DNA from: Ligula intestinalis
Taxonomy: Eukaryota > Platyhelminthes > Cestoda > Diphyllobothriidea > Diphyllobothriidae
Reading direction: 5' to 3'
Assembly (NCBI GenBank): GCA_036362985.1
Contig: JAYGXS010000007.1
Span: 11,346,954 to 11,410,953, forward strand
DNA length: 64,000 nt
Both the position numbers and the translations under genes were made by a program. Below are positions 22,608-32,975 of this stretch, one piece after another (position 1 is the first letter of the stretch; each line of letters starts with the position of its first letter). The notes under the pieces are model-generated. The model saw only the letters and a program-made list of their open reading frames with translations, was not told where the DNA came from and made no database searches.

Positions 22608-23420
22608 TACACATACATTGTTGGGGTTTGTACTTTTCTCTACTATTTGTTAAATATTACCGCACTGCCTTGATAATTGTTATCACTGGGTTTGACGTAC
22701 GCGTGACTGCTGGATACAGAGGCAGAGAAGTCACGAAAGATGAAACACTTACTCCAAACAATTATTAGGAAATTTAAAAAAATGAAACGAAAAAATGCTA
22801 TGAAGAAGGAGAATGTAATCAGACCTTGCTGCCTTGCAGATTGCTAGTCCAGGAGAACGCTGCTTTATGCGAGCAAAAAGGAGGGGGGACGGGAGTTGAA
22901 TGCTACTTTCAAACTCTCCACCATTGCTGATTTCGGACCTCTTTTTTAACATCAACGTTTTGTTGTAAGTAAAAGTGATAAAACATAGCTTTCTATACCA
23001 CAGTGTGCTCTGAAAGGAGGCTAGTCTGTCAGAAGTGAGTAAAGGAGGGGAGATTTGGTCTACAGGGTTGCCTTGGTGGTCTAGAAAACTCAGCCGGAGG
23101 CTGCTTACGCTGCCTTGTCAAAAACGGGTCTTATCTACATGTGTGATCCGTCACCTTGGAGAGTTCCATCTGCATGCAATTAGTCGGAACGTTCGCGTTT
23201 TTTTCCTCAAGCTTCTATCTCATCGACTCCGCCGCAGCCGCCGCCACCGCCTTCCGAGCCGGATTTCCACCAACCGGACAACCAGTTGCACCTAGCAGAC
23301 AGAAAGATAGGGAGACAGACAGGTCAGTGAAAAGACTATCGAGCGATGAGCGAGAAAGCACACGCATGCACGCGCGAGTACCTACCAATTATCGCGCAAG
23401 CAGAAGGTGCGTTGTCCGAC
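22608..23420. other. Upstream region of the host gene, nothing recognised
   Basis: AGGCTAGTCTGTCAGAA at about 23017 recurs in similar form at 26610 (CTGCCTAGTCTGTCAGAATG), with related flanks (TTTCTATACCA before it and TTTTGGTCTACAGTGTTGC after it), so 22.98-23.07 kb and 26.57-26.66 kb are copies of an unnamed repeat. Confidence 0.4.
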
Positions 23421-23657
23421 TGACCAATTGGACCAATCAGCGCGCAGGAAAGACACGCGCAATGCCTGTAGGCGCTCCGGCTTGCGTAAACGTGGCGCAT
23501 TGTGCTTTGGCATCGTCGGTTTATTTACCTTTTTCATCTCAGCCTCAACACAGTGATATTCTCTCTGATTCTCTACGTGTTTCTTTTCCTGACTTGCTGA
23601 TTTACAATCTTCCCCCTGCTATTATTCTCTGAACCACACCTACCCTTTCGGAGAACA
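23421..23657 (+). promoter_or_regulatory. Possible promoter / 5' leader of the four-exon gene
   Basis: Two CCAAT-type motifs lie in GACCAATTGGACCAATCAGC (about 23422-23441), some 220 bases before the ATG. No TATA box was identified. An in-frame stop at 23598-23600 bounds the reading frame, so the coding part must start after it or be joined by splicing. Pyrimidine-rich sequence before 23653 could also serve as a 3' splice or trans-splice acceptor. CCAAT motifs also occur in the R2 repeat, so this is weak evidence. Confidence 0.3.
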
Positions 23658-24470
23658 ATGGCAGGCCAAGTTAGGCTTGACCACCACCACGACGACGATG
23701 ATAACGCTCTTATCGTCAGCCTCAAGCAGATTGCTGTCCGAATTCCGTCAGCTTCCTGGTGGGTCTACTTCGACCCCACCTCGACATCCTCTTCCCGGCA
23801 GCACTATTGGTTACGCCTTCCCGATTCCGTCGGTCTGATCAAACCAACTGTGGAGGTACGCCACAGCCAGGAACCACCAAAGCTAAACCGGTACTCCTAT
23901 ATTATCGGTCGATTGACTGTTCTGCGTTGGGGCACGTCCTGTTGGATAGCCGATGAGCAGATCACACCATCCAACGCAGAGCAGATTATTTGTGTGGAGA
24001 TCTTCAAGGAGGGCGACAGTCGTGTCCTCTGGACGGATATACGACGCCCGGAATTGTTGTGTCTGATGAGCACGAGTAATCAGGTCAGCCGCATTGCTGT
24101 CAGCGGACCAACACGGCTCGCCCCGGGGACAGTTATTGGTGGTTGGGTTTCCGGTCGTCAGTACGACAGTGCACAGGAACTGGATGAAAGGGGATTTACC
24201 ATTCACCAGGAAGCCTTCCTCGTTCCAGTGGATTTCCACTGCAGTCTAAACCTGTCTGTGATTTTACAGTCTTCGGAGGAAGACATACCCAGTTGCAGTC
24301 CGATTAATGGCTGCTCCAGCCCCGTCTCCTCACTCCAGACTCCACCTGCAGGCCTCAGACGTCTTCTTGTGCTGAGTGAAAATCGTGTGGGATGTGAAGG
24401 AGGAGGAGGAGTTGGTGAGAATTCCGTCCAGACCTCAGAAGACCTCGCTGATGTCTGCGCGTCCTATCAG
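23658..24470 (+). CDS. Exon 1 of a four-exon host gene of unknown function (271 codons)
   Basis: The frame starts at ATG 23658 (context ACAATGG), the first ATG after an in-frame stop at 23598. It runs 271 codons to a GTAAGG donor at 24471 and would stop six codons later if unspliced. Residues 9-15 are HHHDDDD. The body is rich in Trp, Arg and beta-type hydrophobic patterns (SASWWVYFD, SYIIGRLTVLRWGTSCW, VLWTDIRR). From about residue 200 it turns into a Ser/Pro/Gly-rich segment with a GGGGVG run, so a folded domain of about 190 residues followed by a disordered linker is plausible. I do not recognise the family. No signal peptide or membrane segment is evident. This is the longest ATG-initiated frame in the window and is outside any recognised repeat. 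Unlike the LTR frames around it, it joins in phase to three further exons. Confidence 0.75.
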
Positions 24471-24737
24471 GTAAGGTGGCGGGACTGACAACAGCAGCAA
24501 CATCAGCAGTTTTATTTCAAGGACGGGGGAGGGCGTTCGAAGCCTTTGGGCGTTCTATTTTTGCCGACGTCTGACTACCTGACCCGATGCTATTAATTGT
24601 CTGGCCTAGAATATTTCGGCACCAATCTGTACACTTCCACCTTACGTGTGGGTTGTCGCAAGCCGATCGGAACTAAAAGCTCTGGCTGGAATCTTAGCCA
24701 CTGCATTACAGGAGCCACTTAAATTGGTAGTATATCG

Positions 24738-24879
24738 GTAAAGAAGAAAGACGGTCGAGTAGCGGATCGATTTGTTTATTGTTCTGAGCTTTCGAACTCT
24801 TACTGGAGTCCTGTAAGTTTTCGAAAGCTCAGAACCAATAAAAAAATCGACCCGGTAATCGACCATCTTTCTTCTTTAC
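24738..24879. mobile_element. Head-to-head pair of PLE ends (foldback, 66-bp arms)
   Basis: 24738-24803 and 24813-24879 are inverted copies, about 88% identical by eye, with a 9-base spacer. Each arm contains GAGCTTTCGAA / TTCGAAAGCTC, the variant hammerhead 3' half (GAAAGCTC) also seen at 35286-35293, next to a CAATAAA-type stretch and an AAGAAGAAAG trinucleotide-like edge. The RNA would form a very stable hairpin. Confidence 0.7.
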
Positions 24880-25249
24880 GGATGCAAATACCTGTAACGC
24901 GAATTTTTTCCTTCATGGGAGTGTATATTCAACTGGCATTTCCTGTGGTAAAGGCCTGCTGACATGATTACCCGGGTTCACTGAATGCGGCTGCTCTTCC
25001 ATCCACAGAGTTTTTCTTGTAGTACGAGGTTACCTTTATGTTGGTTTTTTTCCGCTAAGGATAAACTGTATGGCCACCTAGGCCGGACAGGTGGTCGGAA
25101 ACCGAGCCCACAGTGCATGCGGTTTTGCCGAAAATAAATAAGGTTTTAGATCAAGGTCAGAGTTGCGGTTCGGGTCAGGAGAACTGAAAGGCAAGAGTCT
25201 ACTGTCACTTAAGTCTAAGTTAGGCAGTGTTCCTGGCCTGCGTTGGGGA
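24880..25249. other. Intronic, nothing recognised
   Basis: No supported repeat or gene. Confidence 0.35.
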
Positions 25250-25440
25250 AAGCGACTTACGCCTGATTTCCTCTCGGTTATCTCGACTCTGTCTTGTCAC
25301 CGGTTCAAGCGGGATTGGAGTTCAGGTTGTGGTAGATGGCTGCGTGTTTGTTTTCACTATATCTGACTGCAGTCACTACCCCTGTTCTTTGAGCATGTGG
25401 GGGAACTAGTCGAAATCGATGGTCGAACTATTATCATCAT
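25250..25440 (-). repeat. R1 fragment
   Basis: ATCTCGACTCTGTCTTGTCA and GAACTAGTCGAAATCGATGG are the reversed R1 blocks seen at 40430-40580 and 3690-3710. Confidence 0.5.
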
Positions 25441-25544
25441 CATGCTAATAGTGCAGGTTTGTTTTCGCGTTGACTGCAGGGTTATAGAGCTTCATTGATG
25501 AAGGCTCACCGTTCGCCAACGAAACTCACTCGTCCTGCTCTGTC

Positions 25545-25760
25545 TTGGGTGTGAGTTTTAGGTTTGGCGCTAGGGTTAAGATCAGGGTCACATTTCCATT
25601 TTATGTTAGGATCAAGAAATGGGACATATTTCCTCTTCCTGAACTTGATCACAATGCTACTGCTCTTAAGTGGGGTGGGGGCCTTCTTATTTCCGTGGCG
25701 TGCTTACGCGGCCATACAAGTCATCCTTATCGTTTTTTTCTGTCAGCCATCTATCAGCCG
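25545..25760. repeat. TTAGGG-like degenerate repeat R4
   Basis: Contains GTTTTAGGTTTGGCGCTAGG, GTTAAGATCAGGGTC and ATTTTATGTTAGGATCA, and resembles 32040-32300 and 36950-37130 in composition and word order. Confidence 0.45.
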
Positions 25761-27399
25761 CTACAGTATAACCGCGTAATATGCAGTAACTATAAACAGG
25801 CAGTCAGTAATATTAACTACAAAATTACTTACCATACTGATAAATACACAGGTACTCCGGCTAAAAGTCCAGACACACGTGTTGTTTCGCCGACCATGTG
25901 CCGCAACTCATCATTTAGACCCCTGGCGTTCTCGCGCGTATTTCCTGGTATATGCGCATACCTCTTTCGAAACAGACCTTCTGTCCGTAAGTTGATCTAC
26001 ATATATCAGCTGATATTCCCTGGCTTCTGTGTACTAATCGCGTGGTATGTACAAGCTGTCAGTAGGCAGTCAGAAGTATACAACTGAGCACTAAGTTTTT
26101 TTTTCTATCATACTAAAAGCACAAGTAATAGCTATGCGCCGCATGCTTGAGCGTGGCTTAGCAGCTGTTGTGGGCACAACTCAATGAGCCGAGTACGCAT
26201 ACCTTCGTTTTGTGTGCATCCAGAACAACATGGCGATTTATACTACTCGTGTTGGACAGTCAGAGTCAGTACACATTTTATGATGCTTACAACCCCCTTC
26301 CCTCAGGCCCTACAAGGTTCGAGCAATCAGCTAGTTTTGGTATACAGTCACCAGTATCCCTCGGTTACTGTGAGTATTTAGTCGTGGATGTGGAATCCGA
26401 AATTCTCTAGAATTTCAGTAACGGAACCAATTACCGTTATCTCAACACAAAGGTGCAATATTCAAAATAGCCTACATTGTAAGACACATACATAGACGCT
26501 TGACTCGCTCTTCCGATGAAGCAATGTCGAAAGGCGTTCAGTATTTATAAATTGCGCCTTCCACTATAAAACCTAGCTTTCTATACCAAAGTGTGCTTTG
26601 AAAGCTGCCTAGTCTGTCAGAATGGAGTAAAGGAATGGAGTTTTGGTCTACAGTGTTGCTTTCGTGGGCAGGTTTATTTTGTCTGGTATATGAACTCTAG
26701 TTTTCACCCTGTCTTGGCCCGAAACATCATCCCAAATCGCATTACCATGCCCCCTTCTAGCCAATCACGTGTTTCGCTGGCTAGCTGCGATGGAAGGACA
26801 CGGCCTGCGAAGGGATCTGACCGCCATTGTCTCTGTGCGTCAAGGTCACGTGACGCGTCTCTCATTTCCCTTTTTGTTTTTATTACACATTATAGGCGTC
26901 ATCTTTTGGTCCTTTGTGTCGTCTACCTGTCGCACAAGGTCTGCCCTGTGTAGACAGAATGCCACATGGGACAGTACATGTGGCATGATCCCATTGGCAG
27001 TCCAGCTGACAAATCAGCAGCCAGGTTAAGACACCGGGGCGTATGGCAAACAGCAAGTCGTCCAGGATACGGTAGGCGCACTCCTCCAGTCGTCCAAGGC
27101 GATTATAGTCTCGCTCGTGTTTTCGGTGTTTGCGTCATTTTAAATAGGATTGTAAGTGGCAAAATAAATACCTAAACGACAGTAAAGGCTATGGCGGACC
27201 AATAGGGACAACTGGCTGTTCCAGGGTGACAACATTGAGCACGCTTTGTATGTATCCTTCGCAGCTAGCTGGTTCGTTAGATGCTAACCCCATCGAACCC
27301 CATGAACTGAATGAAGCGGATAACGATGTGACCTGCGACGTGCTGGAACGCCACTGCTCTCAATTGTAGCGACAAGCTTACGAGGACGACAAGAAGAGT
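25761..27399. other. Intronic, little recognised
   Basis: Near 26513-26550, CCGATGAAGCAATGTCGAAAGG followed by TTCAGTATTTATAAA is reminiscent of a PLE hammerhead and its TATA-like motif, but too diverged to call. 26570-26670 matches 22985-23070. Confidence 0.4.
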
Positions 27400-27404
27400 G
27401 GGAT

Positions 27405-27795
27405 AAATTGTAGGGGTCTAAGCCGTGGATGGGCCCAGAGCATTTCAGTTATCACGCCCACTTTCGTATAGGAAGAGAGAGATAGGGAAAGAGTATAAGG
27501 ATTTGTGTATTATTTACAGAAATGCAGAGGCGGTCTGAAGTCCTGACGCGTGGCAGGCTCGGAGTCTGTGTGCGCGTCTGTCTGCTAACGTAACGTGGGC
27601 GTGAATGCGAGAGTGAGTCACTGGCCGCTTAATTAATTGCTTGGCCAATAGCAATTTTTTGCGGCTGTGATTGACTGTCCTAGAGACTGGATGGGAACTG
27701 GAATCACATGAACTCTTGCGTGGCTTGGCGCCAGGGCTTGAAGGCGCTACTAGCTGTTTAAGCGAAGAGGTAATGTCAAGCTGAGTTTCCATTGC
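27405..27795 (-). repeat. R2-related LTR-like repeat (variant b)
   Basis: Shares with the plus strand at 52330-52640 the blocks GACAGTCAATCACAGCCGC / GCCAATAGCAA, CAGACGCGCACACAG, TTTCTGTAAATAATACACAA and GTTATCAC-type end, followed by the TGTAGGGGTCTAAG word also found at 10208. Confidence 0.45.
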
Positions 27796-28083
27796 ATGAA
27801 TATCAGATTGATTTCAGTTGAACCGTAGCCTTTTATTTAGGGCCGGAATGGGAGGGGCTGTTTTGGCCACTTATATACAGGACCGGCTTCGTTGGTACTC
27901 TCAACACAGAAAGAAGAGCAAATTGGTGTTTTATCGGACTGTGGTGGTTTCCTCTGATTGGTTCTGACAGCTCCTGAAAGTTATTCATACGATCTCTTCG
28001 TATACTGGCCAGATCGGTTTCCAATTCTAAAGCAGGCATGGTTTTTTATGGTTCTCGACTTTGACTGAGCAGATGTAGATGTA
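27796..28083. other. Intronic, nothing recognised
   Basis: No supported feature. Confidence 0.35.
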
Positions 28084-28385
28084 GGTGTGATCGCTGGGAC
28101 AAGAATTTTAATCACGTGATGTTTCGAAATCTGTTGCGCATCCAGCATCAGAGACAATGGAAGAGATGTTTACTTGATGCACAGGCAGTTGCAGTATTTA
28201 TGAGATACAGTCGTTATGCTACTGCACACTTACGACAATTAACTTTACCCCCTTACTCGAGGCTAGTTGTCCGCTTGTACGCTAATCTTTTGATGGACGG
28301 TGTGCAGCTCGTTGCCGGCTGAACTTTCATCAGCTGTGTTAACTTAAGGCGGGATGATTGCTCAGCCATGGTTGGTTAGTTGGTA
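28084..28385 (-). mobile_element. Penelope-like element 3' end with decayed hammerhead
   Basis: Same layout as 47030-47200: GATCGCTGGGACAAGAA tail, GAAACATC (complement of 28118-28125), CTGATGC (complement of 28145-28151) and TATTTATG at 28195-28202, 44 bases from the core as in the intact copies. Two core positions are mutated, so cleavage is not expected. The right end (GATTGCTCAGCCATGG) matches the last coding bases of the PLE at 47.46 kb. Confidence 0.65.
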
Positions 28386-29046
28386 GCCCATTGTTGGATC
28401 AGGAGTCCCCGCTGAGGTCCAAATTGGGTGCAATTGGGAGACGCAGAAAAGCCGCGACCCCAGCCGGCTTGAGTCAAAGGTTCACGAGGGTGAGTTGGGT
28501 GCCTGGCCGGGAACTGCAGGTGAATAGATGCTAACAGTCATGCAGAGAAACGCCGCAGTCGGGTATGGACGGGTCAAGCCGGTGTTGGTACTGGCGAGGA
28601 AGCATGCAGTAGCCAATGCATAGCTGCGCCAGGGTACAACGAGTGACCCTCGGAAGTTGTTGTTCTGATGCCGCATTCGGCGGTGGATAGCCACCCAAAA
28701 GGACCGTGGGGTGATAACCTCGTTTCTCCTCGACAACGGCTCTCTGGTGAAGACGCTGGAGGCCTGTCTTGGTGACAGAGCCATCAAAGGATAGATCCGA
28801 GAGAGAAACCAGGCGACAGCTTCCTTGTGGAGAGTTAAAATAGACGGCCAAACGTTGTGGTTGGGCTCCAGAGCGTGGCAACGATGGTGATTAGGATGGC
28901 CGGGTTGCGAACAGGTCCACCAGAACTGTTGGCCTAAGAGTGTGTTGTGAGGGCCAACCGGCAGGACAGAAGCCTCGGCATGAAGGTGATCGATAGGCGC
29001 TATTTTAAAGCAACCCGTGCTTGTACGGAGGGCAGCGTTCTGTGCT
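28386..29046 (-). other. Unidentified 192-codon open frame between two PLE pieces
   Basis: A minus-strand frame spans 28482-29060. It is Ser/Ala/Arg-rich and has no motif I recognise. It is bracketed by direct repeats near 28350-28420 and 29042-29115 (GATTGCTC-GCCATG and TTGTTGGATCAG), so it may be a mobile-element piece rather than a gene. Confidence 0.3.
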
Positions 29047-29565
29047 GATTGCTCGGCCATGACTGGCCAGTAGTCCTTGTTGGATCAGCAGCCCCGCCGG
29101 GTGGGCCTCAATCCCGGCGGCGAGAAGGAGGAGTCGGAGCAGCATGGTCGGGAGGGATATTGATTGCAATTCGCCACTCGGGGAACGCACGCGTTAAAGC
29201 CTCTTCTAAAGTCAGCGCTAGGGAGTCTGATTACGGACCCCTAATCACGCCCATTTCCACCACGTGTGATTAAAACTCAGCAGGGCGTGGCCCGCACACC
29301 GGCGGCCATCACGCAATTAGCGTACGAGTGGGCAACTATCCTCGACGAAAGGGGGGAGGGAGGGCGTTCATTGACATGGGTATGCAGTAGCGTAGCGGCT
29401 GTATACTGGAAATGCTGCAGCTCCTTGTATGCGAATTGCCCGTTTCTGTTAATGGTGGATCCGCGACGAATTTCGAAACGTCAGGCGAATAAAGCTCTTG
29501 TCCCAGCGACAACCTCTATTTCTTCTGCTCAATTCCCGCGGTATTTGCACTTCAAAGTCACATGA
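29047..29565 (+). mobile_element. Penelope-like element remnant with partial hammerhead
   Basis: The 29169-29270 frame reads NARVKASSKVSARESDYGPL and ends ITPISTTCD, a low-complexity C-terminal tail of PLE type. After a further 200 bp come GAAACGTCAGG at 29475-29485, then AATAAAGCTCTTGTCCCAGC and CTATTTCTTCTGCTC. The CTGATGA core appears as CTGTTAATG at 29446, so the ribozyme is broken. Confidence 0.6.
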
Positions 29566-30300
29566 TACGTTCTCTGCTTCCCCTCCGTTTGGCACCTCGT
29601 AGTGACAACCGCCCGTAGTCAGCAGTGTTGTTTTCGAGCCGCTTCAGGCCTGTCTGGCGTCGACATGAGACGTGTCTGTGCCTGCTTTGAGGCAGCATGA
29701 ACCGGCGTCGCACATGTCACGCTTCGTGCACCAGATATTTCACGCCTCTCGCCTCGCCTTAATCAGCTCTCTTTACCATCCAGCACGGAGGTAAAGCTCG
29801 CAGAAAAACGTATTTGGAAGGCTTTTCGCAAACATTGACTGATACGAGTTATCTAGGAGTGACGTCGAGCCATCTGTCCGAACTTCCTCGAGGATATAGG
29901 ACGCTCAATTTGGTCTGTTATGGTTCAACGATGATGCATAGTCGTTCTAGCTTTCTATCGGCAAGGATTCTCAAGTCTTAAGACCAACAGACCTCGACCG
30001 CTACCGGTCGCTGTACAGATTACCTCTCTAGTGATTAGTAAGTCGTTTTTAGCACCTGGGAAGCGTAGGGTGCAAGCTCTCTGGCACTCAACACGAAATG
30101 TATCTACGGAATGAGGAGATTTAAGTGAGTAAGAAGTGGAACAATCCCGGGATGGATTCTATCGACGAGGACTCCTTGGAACGTTGTCTTTCTACTGACG
30201 CTGGCGGCTTATGTGATGAATATTAGTCGAGCCCACAAGGCCTGTCAGATGCGCTGTAGTAAACCGATTCCATCCTATAAAAACCGACAACAATTTGAAT
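29566..30300. other. Intronic, nothing recognised
   Basis: No supported feature. Confidence 0.35.
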
Positions 30301-30420
30301 ATACGAAATACCCGGTTCTGCTACTGTCTCTGGTGATGGTTTCTAGAGGGGATCCGAAACGTCAGGCGAATAAACTTATTGTCTGATTGATCGTGGTTCT
30401 CTCCTCTATATAAATCTAAA
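30301..30420 (+). mobile_element. Penelope-like element end with near-intact hammerhead
   Basis: CTACTGTCTCTGGTGATGG at 30321-30339 has one core change (CTGGTGA for CTGATGA). Helix II (30338-30355) pairs with one mismatch, and GAAACGTC follows at 30356-30363, then AGGCGAATAAAC and TTATTGTCTGATTGATCG. Helix I can form five pairs between CTGTCT and AGGCG. A6-to-G in the core is expected to disable cleavage. Confidence 0.7.
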
Positions 30421-31164
30421 TCCTAGCCCGCTTTAGCATTCATCTTGCACCTAATCCCATTTTGCCTGGGTGATTTCTATTTTCATGTCCTACGGAGGAG
30501 GGGCCACGGAAGTCCACCTTATCTTCTAAAGAAAACTTAAAAACTGCTAGGTTCACCGGTCCGGATTAAATATAAGACGATGCGCGTGCGCTCAAAACTG
30601 GCGTTTCCCTGGTTACCTTTCTGATGGTGGCACATAAGTCAGGAACGGTTATTCGGAGCCTCTTTCTTTCTGTCTGGAATGGATTTGCAAGGACACCGGC
30701 TGCTCTCCTGTACCATGAGGTTAGGTTCTTTGACAAAAGTAGTGCGCCACCCTAGATGACCTAAGACGGAAGGTTGGTCGCCTCCAGGTTCTTCTCAGAG
30801 GTTTTCACGTCCTCTAACAAATATTTTCTTTTTTATATTCAGAATGCAAATTTCGCGTGGAATGCAAGGAGGGCACGTCAGTGAATTTATTCGTCTGTTA
30901 TGTAAAAGTGCTCCAAAAAGTTTGACCGAGATACCAGAAGGGTCATTTTTATGCTCCTTTTCAGTATACAGCACGGTGCCAAAGCAACAGAGCAAACGCT
31001 AGCGTTTTCCGGTCTACAACTCCCGATGGTGCAACCATCGGTTTCGATTATGTCCACTATTTGTTCCAAACAGGTGGTGCAAGGACGGTGACTTTTATAT
31101 GAGGTAATTTTCAGTGAAAGAAGACTTTCGAAGCACCTACCGCAAACACTCTCTTCCCTTGTCC
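30421..31164. other. Intronic, nothing recognised
   Basis: No supported feature. Confidence 0.35.
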
Positions 31165-31290
31165 ACCTTTGCTTGGTGTCAATACATTTTCAAGTGCGAG
31201 CGCAGGTGGCTGGCGCGGCCGAAGCCGCCCCTATGCCTACCGCCCCGCCCCCTCCTCCCATGTTCGACATTTGTTATCGGCGCCTGAGCG
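31165..31290 (+). repeat. R1 fragment
   Basis: GCAGGTGGCTGGCGCGGCCG and CCCATGTTCGACATTTGTTA match the minus strand at 32830-32910 (GCAGGCGACTGGCGCGGCCG, CCCATGTTCAACATTCCTTA). The 142-codon open frame over 31169-31597 is a G+C-rich shadow starting in this repeat. Confidence 0.5.
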
Positions 31291-32030
31291 GAATAACCCT
31301 GGTCTGGTCCAGCTCATCTACCACGTGGTCCGTTTAAGGGACACCAAACCAGCAGATAGTCTGTGTGTGACACTGTTATCTTCACCTGCCACCTGGTCAT
31401 CACTCGTCAGGGCGGCGCAGGACGTTGGAGCGACTTATGCGGGCCGGCCGTCCGGCCTTCGGCGGTTGCCATGGCTGCCGGCAGTTATCTCACGATCACT
31501 CGTCTCCACCTCCCCCCACCTTACTTGGTCGCGCAGTCTAGCCGCAATTCTGGCAGTCGCGAGAGCGGAGGGGGGGGGGAGGCAGAGAGCTGGATGAAGT
31601 GGCCAAGGCGACCATTTCAATATCGCCATTGTTGCAACAAGCGCCCATGACGCACTAATGGCCTGGCTTGGTAATAAGCGGCTTGCGTCAGTTATTTGAC
31701 TGAGTACCCTCCGGAGCATCCCAGCCGCTCATTGCGCTAGAAAATTTATCCCTACTGGCGTCGTTCAGTGAGGAGGAGTTGCATGGCTACCCAAACTAGA
31801 CAGGAGAAAAGGAACTGCACGCAGCACAGGTTTCATGCCTGACTTATCTACACTCATCAGGCGGCTAAGCGCGAATCAGAGGTACGCCAGGTTTGAGCGT
31901 ACGCAGTTCGTCCTAAAATCAATACGGAACTGGCTAATCCGACTCCAGCGCTTTCGACGTTTTGTTTAAAAGGTAAGGGTGACTTGCGTGGCCCCCAAGG
32001 TACGACATCCGAACACTAATCGCCCGTGAT
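31291..32030. other. Intronic, nothing recognised
   Basis: Poly-G-like GGGGGGGGG near 31568. No supported gene. Confidence 0.35.
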
Positions 32031-32379
32031 AAAAGTGGCTTTGCGATTAGGGTTGGTTTTTTTCGCTGGGGTTAGGGTCGGCATCAAAGTAAGTTAGCGC
32101 TAAGGTCAGGGTTAGTGGTGAAGGTTAGGTTTAAGATAAGGACTGCCAGGGTTACAATACTGAAACATTTCCCCACGTTTATTACTCAGGAGAGGCGCTC
32201 CTATTTCCTTGTCCCCTTTAGACTGTCATATAAGTAATCCTTACTGGCAGTTCTTACACACCACTTTTTATGTTAGGACTAGTGTTAGGGTTAAAGTTCT
32301 GGAACTTATGTCCTTCCCGGCGTTCTGTACAGGGTCTCCTTGGGAGAGGCGTTCCTACTTCCTTGTCCTTTTTAGACAC
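32031..32379. repeat. TTAGGG-like degenerate repeat R4
   Basis: AAGTGGCTTTGCGATTAGGG, then GGGGTTAGGGTCGGC, GGTCAGGGTTAGTGGTGAAG, GTTAGGTTTAAGATAAGG, then GGAGAGGCGCTCCTATTTCC and CATATAAGTAATCC. GGAGAGGCG(C/T)TCCTA occurs twice (about 32191 and 32344), so part of the unit is duplicated. Confidence 0.5.
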
Positions 32380-32670
32380 GCGTCTACTTCAACTTACCTG
32401 AGGCACAACTTACCGTTCTGGAGGTAGATTAGTATAGTCCGCGGCGAGAAGTGTCGCGCACACTTTCAATTTACATGCGGAACAACTTACTCCCAGCGGC
32501 CGCAGGAAACAAATTCGACCACATTTTTTTCACTCAACACTTGCTTCTATAAATTTCCTTCTCTGCCTATCCTATTTCACCACCCCCAAAAATACTATAA
32601 CCACCGTTATCGTGAGACACAATGCTGGGACTAGGGGTATAGGGGGTGCCTTACATACACTACTTTTGCC
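32380..32670 (+). repeat. Interspersed repeat R3, + copy
   Basis: The reverse complement of 53690-53985: shared CTACTTCAACTTACCTGAGG, CTTACCGTTCTGGAG, ACTCCCAGCGGCCGCAGGAA, CTTTGCCTATCC-like and GCTGGGACTAGGGG blocks over about 290 bp. A third partial copy lies at 54140-54245. Confidence 0.6.
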
Positions 32671-32789
32671 CTGTCCTTACTGGCAGCTCCTGCACACCGC
32701 TTTTTGTAATTTTCAACACGACGAAACACAGTACGTAGAATAGGAGTCCAGTCTTCTCTGTGTGTGTTTGTGCTCCCTAAGCGGGTCGC

Positions 32790-32975
32790 ATGGTACCAAC
32801 ACGTGGAAGGGGGGGGGGTTCGGATCGATAAGGAATGTTGAACATGGGGGGAGGGAGGCTGGGGACATGATGGCACACATAGGGACAGCTCCGGCCGCGC
32901 CAGTCGCCTGCACCTGACCCCCCTCCCACTCCTTCCGGTCGTCTTGACTCTGTCTTCACACCGGCACAGGTGAAT
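32790..32975 (-). repeat. R1 fragment
   Basis: Reversed R1 words GTCGTCTTGACTCTGTCTTC, CGGCCGCGCCAGTCGCC and the block shared with 31195-31270. The 131-codon frame across it is a shadow. Confidence 0.5.

Noticed and set aside
23156..23632. 158-codon + strand frame before exon 1
   Set aside because: Different frame from exon 1 and stops 25 bases before its ATG; an upstream coding exon could not be joined in phase with confidence.
26505..26552. Additional hammerhead ribozyme
   Set aside because: CCGATGA and CGAAA are present with a TATTTATA nearby, but helix II and the cleavage block do not align with the other copies.
28482..29060. 192-codon frame as a host gene
   Set aside because: No motif, no splice context, and bracketed by PLE-derived repeats; kept only as an unassigned frame.
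31169..31597. 142-codon G+C-rich frame
   Set aside because: Begins in an R1 copy and overlaps long frames on the other strand; looks like a composition effect.
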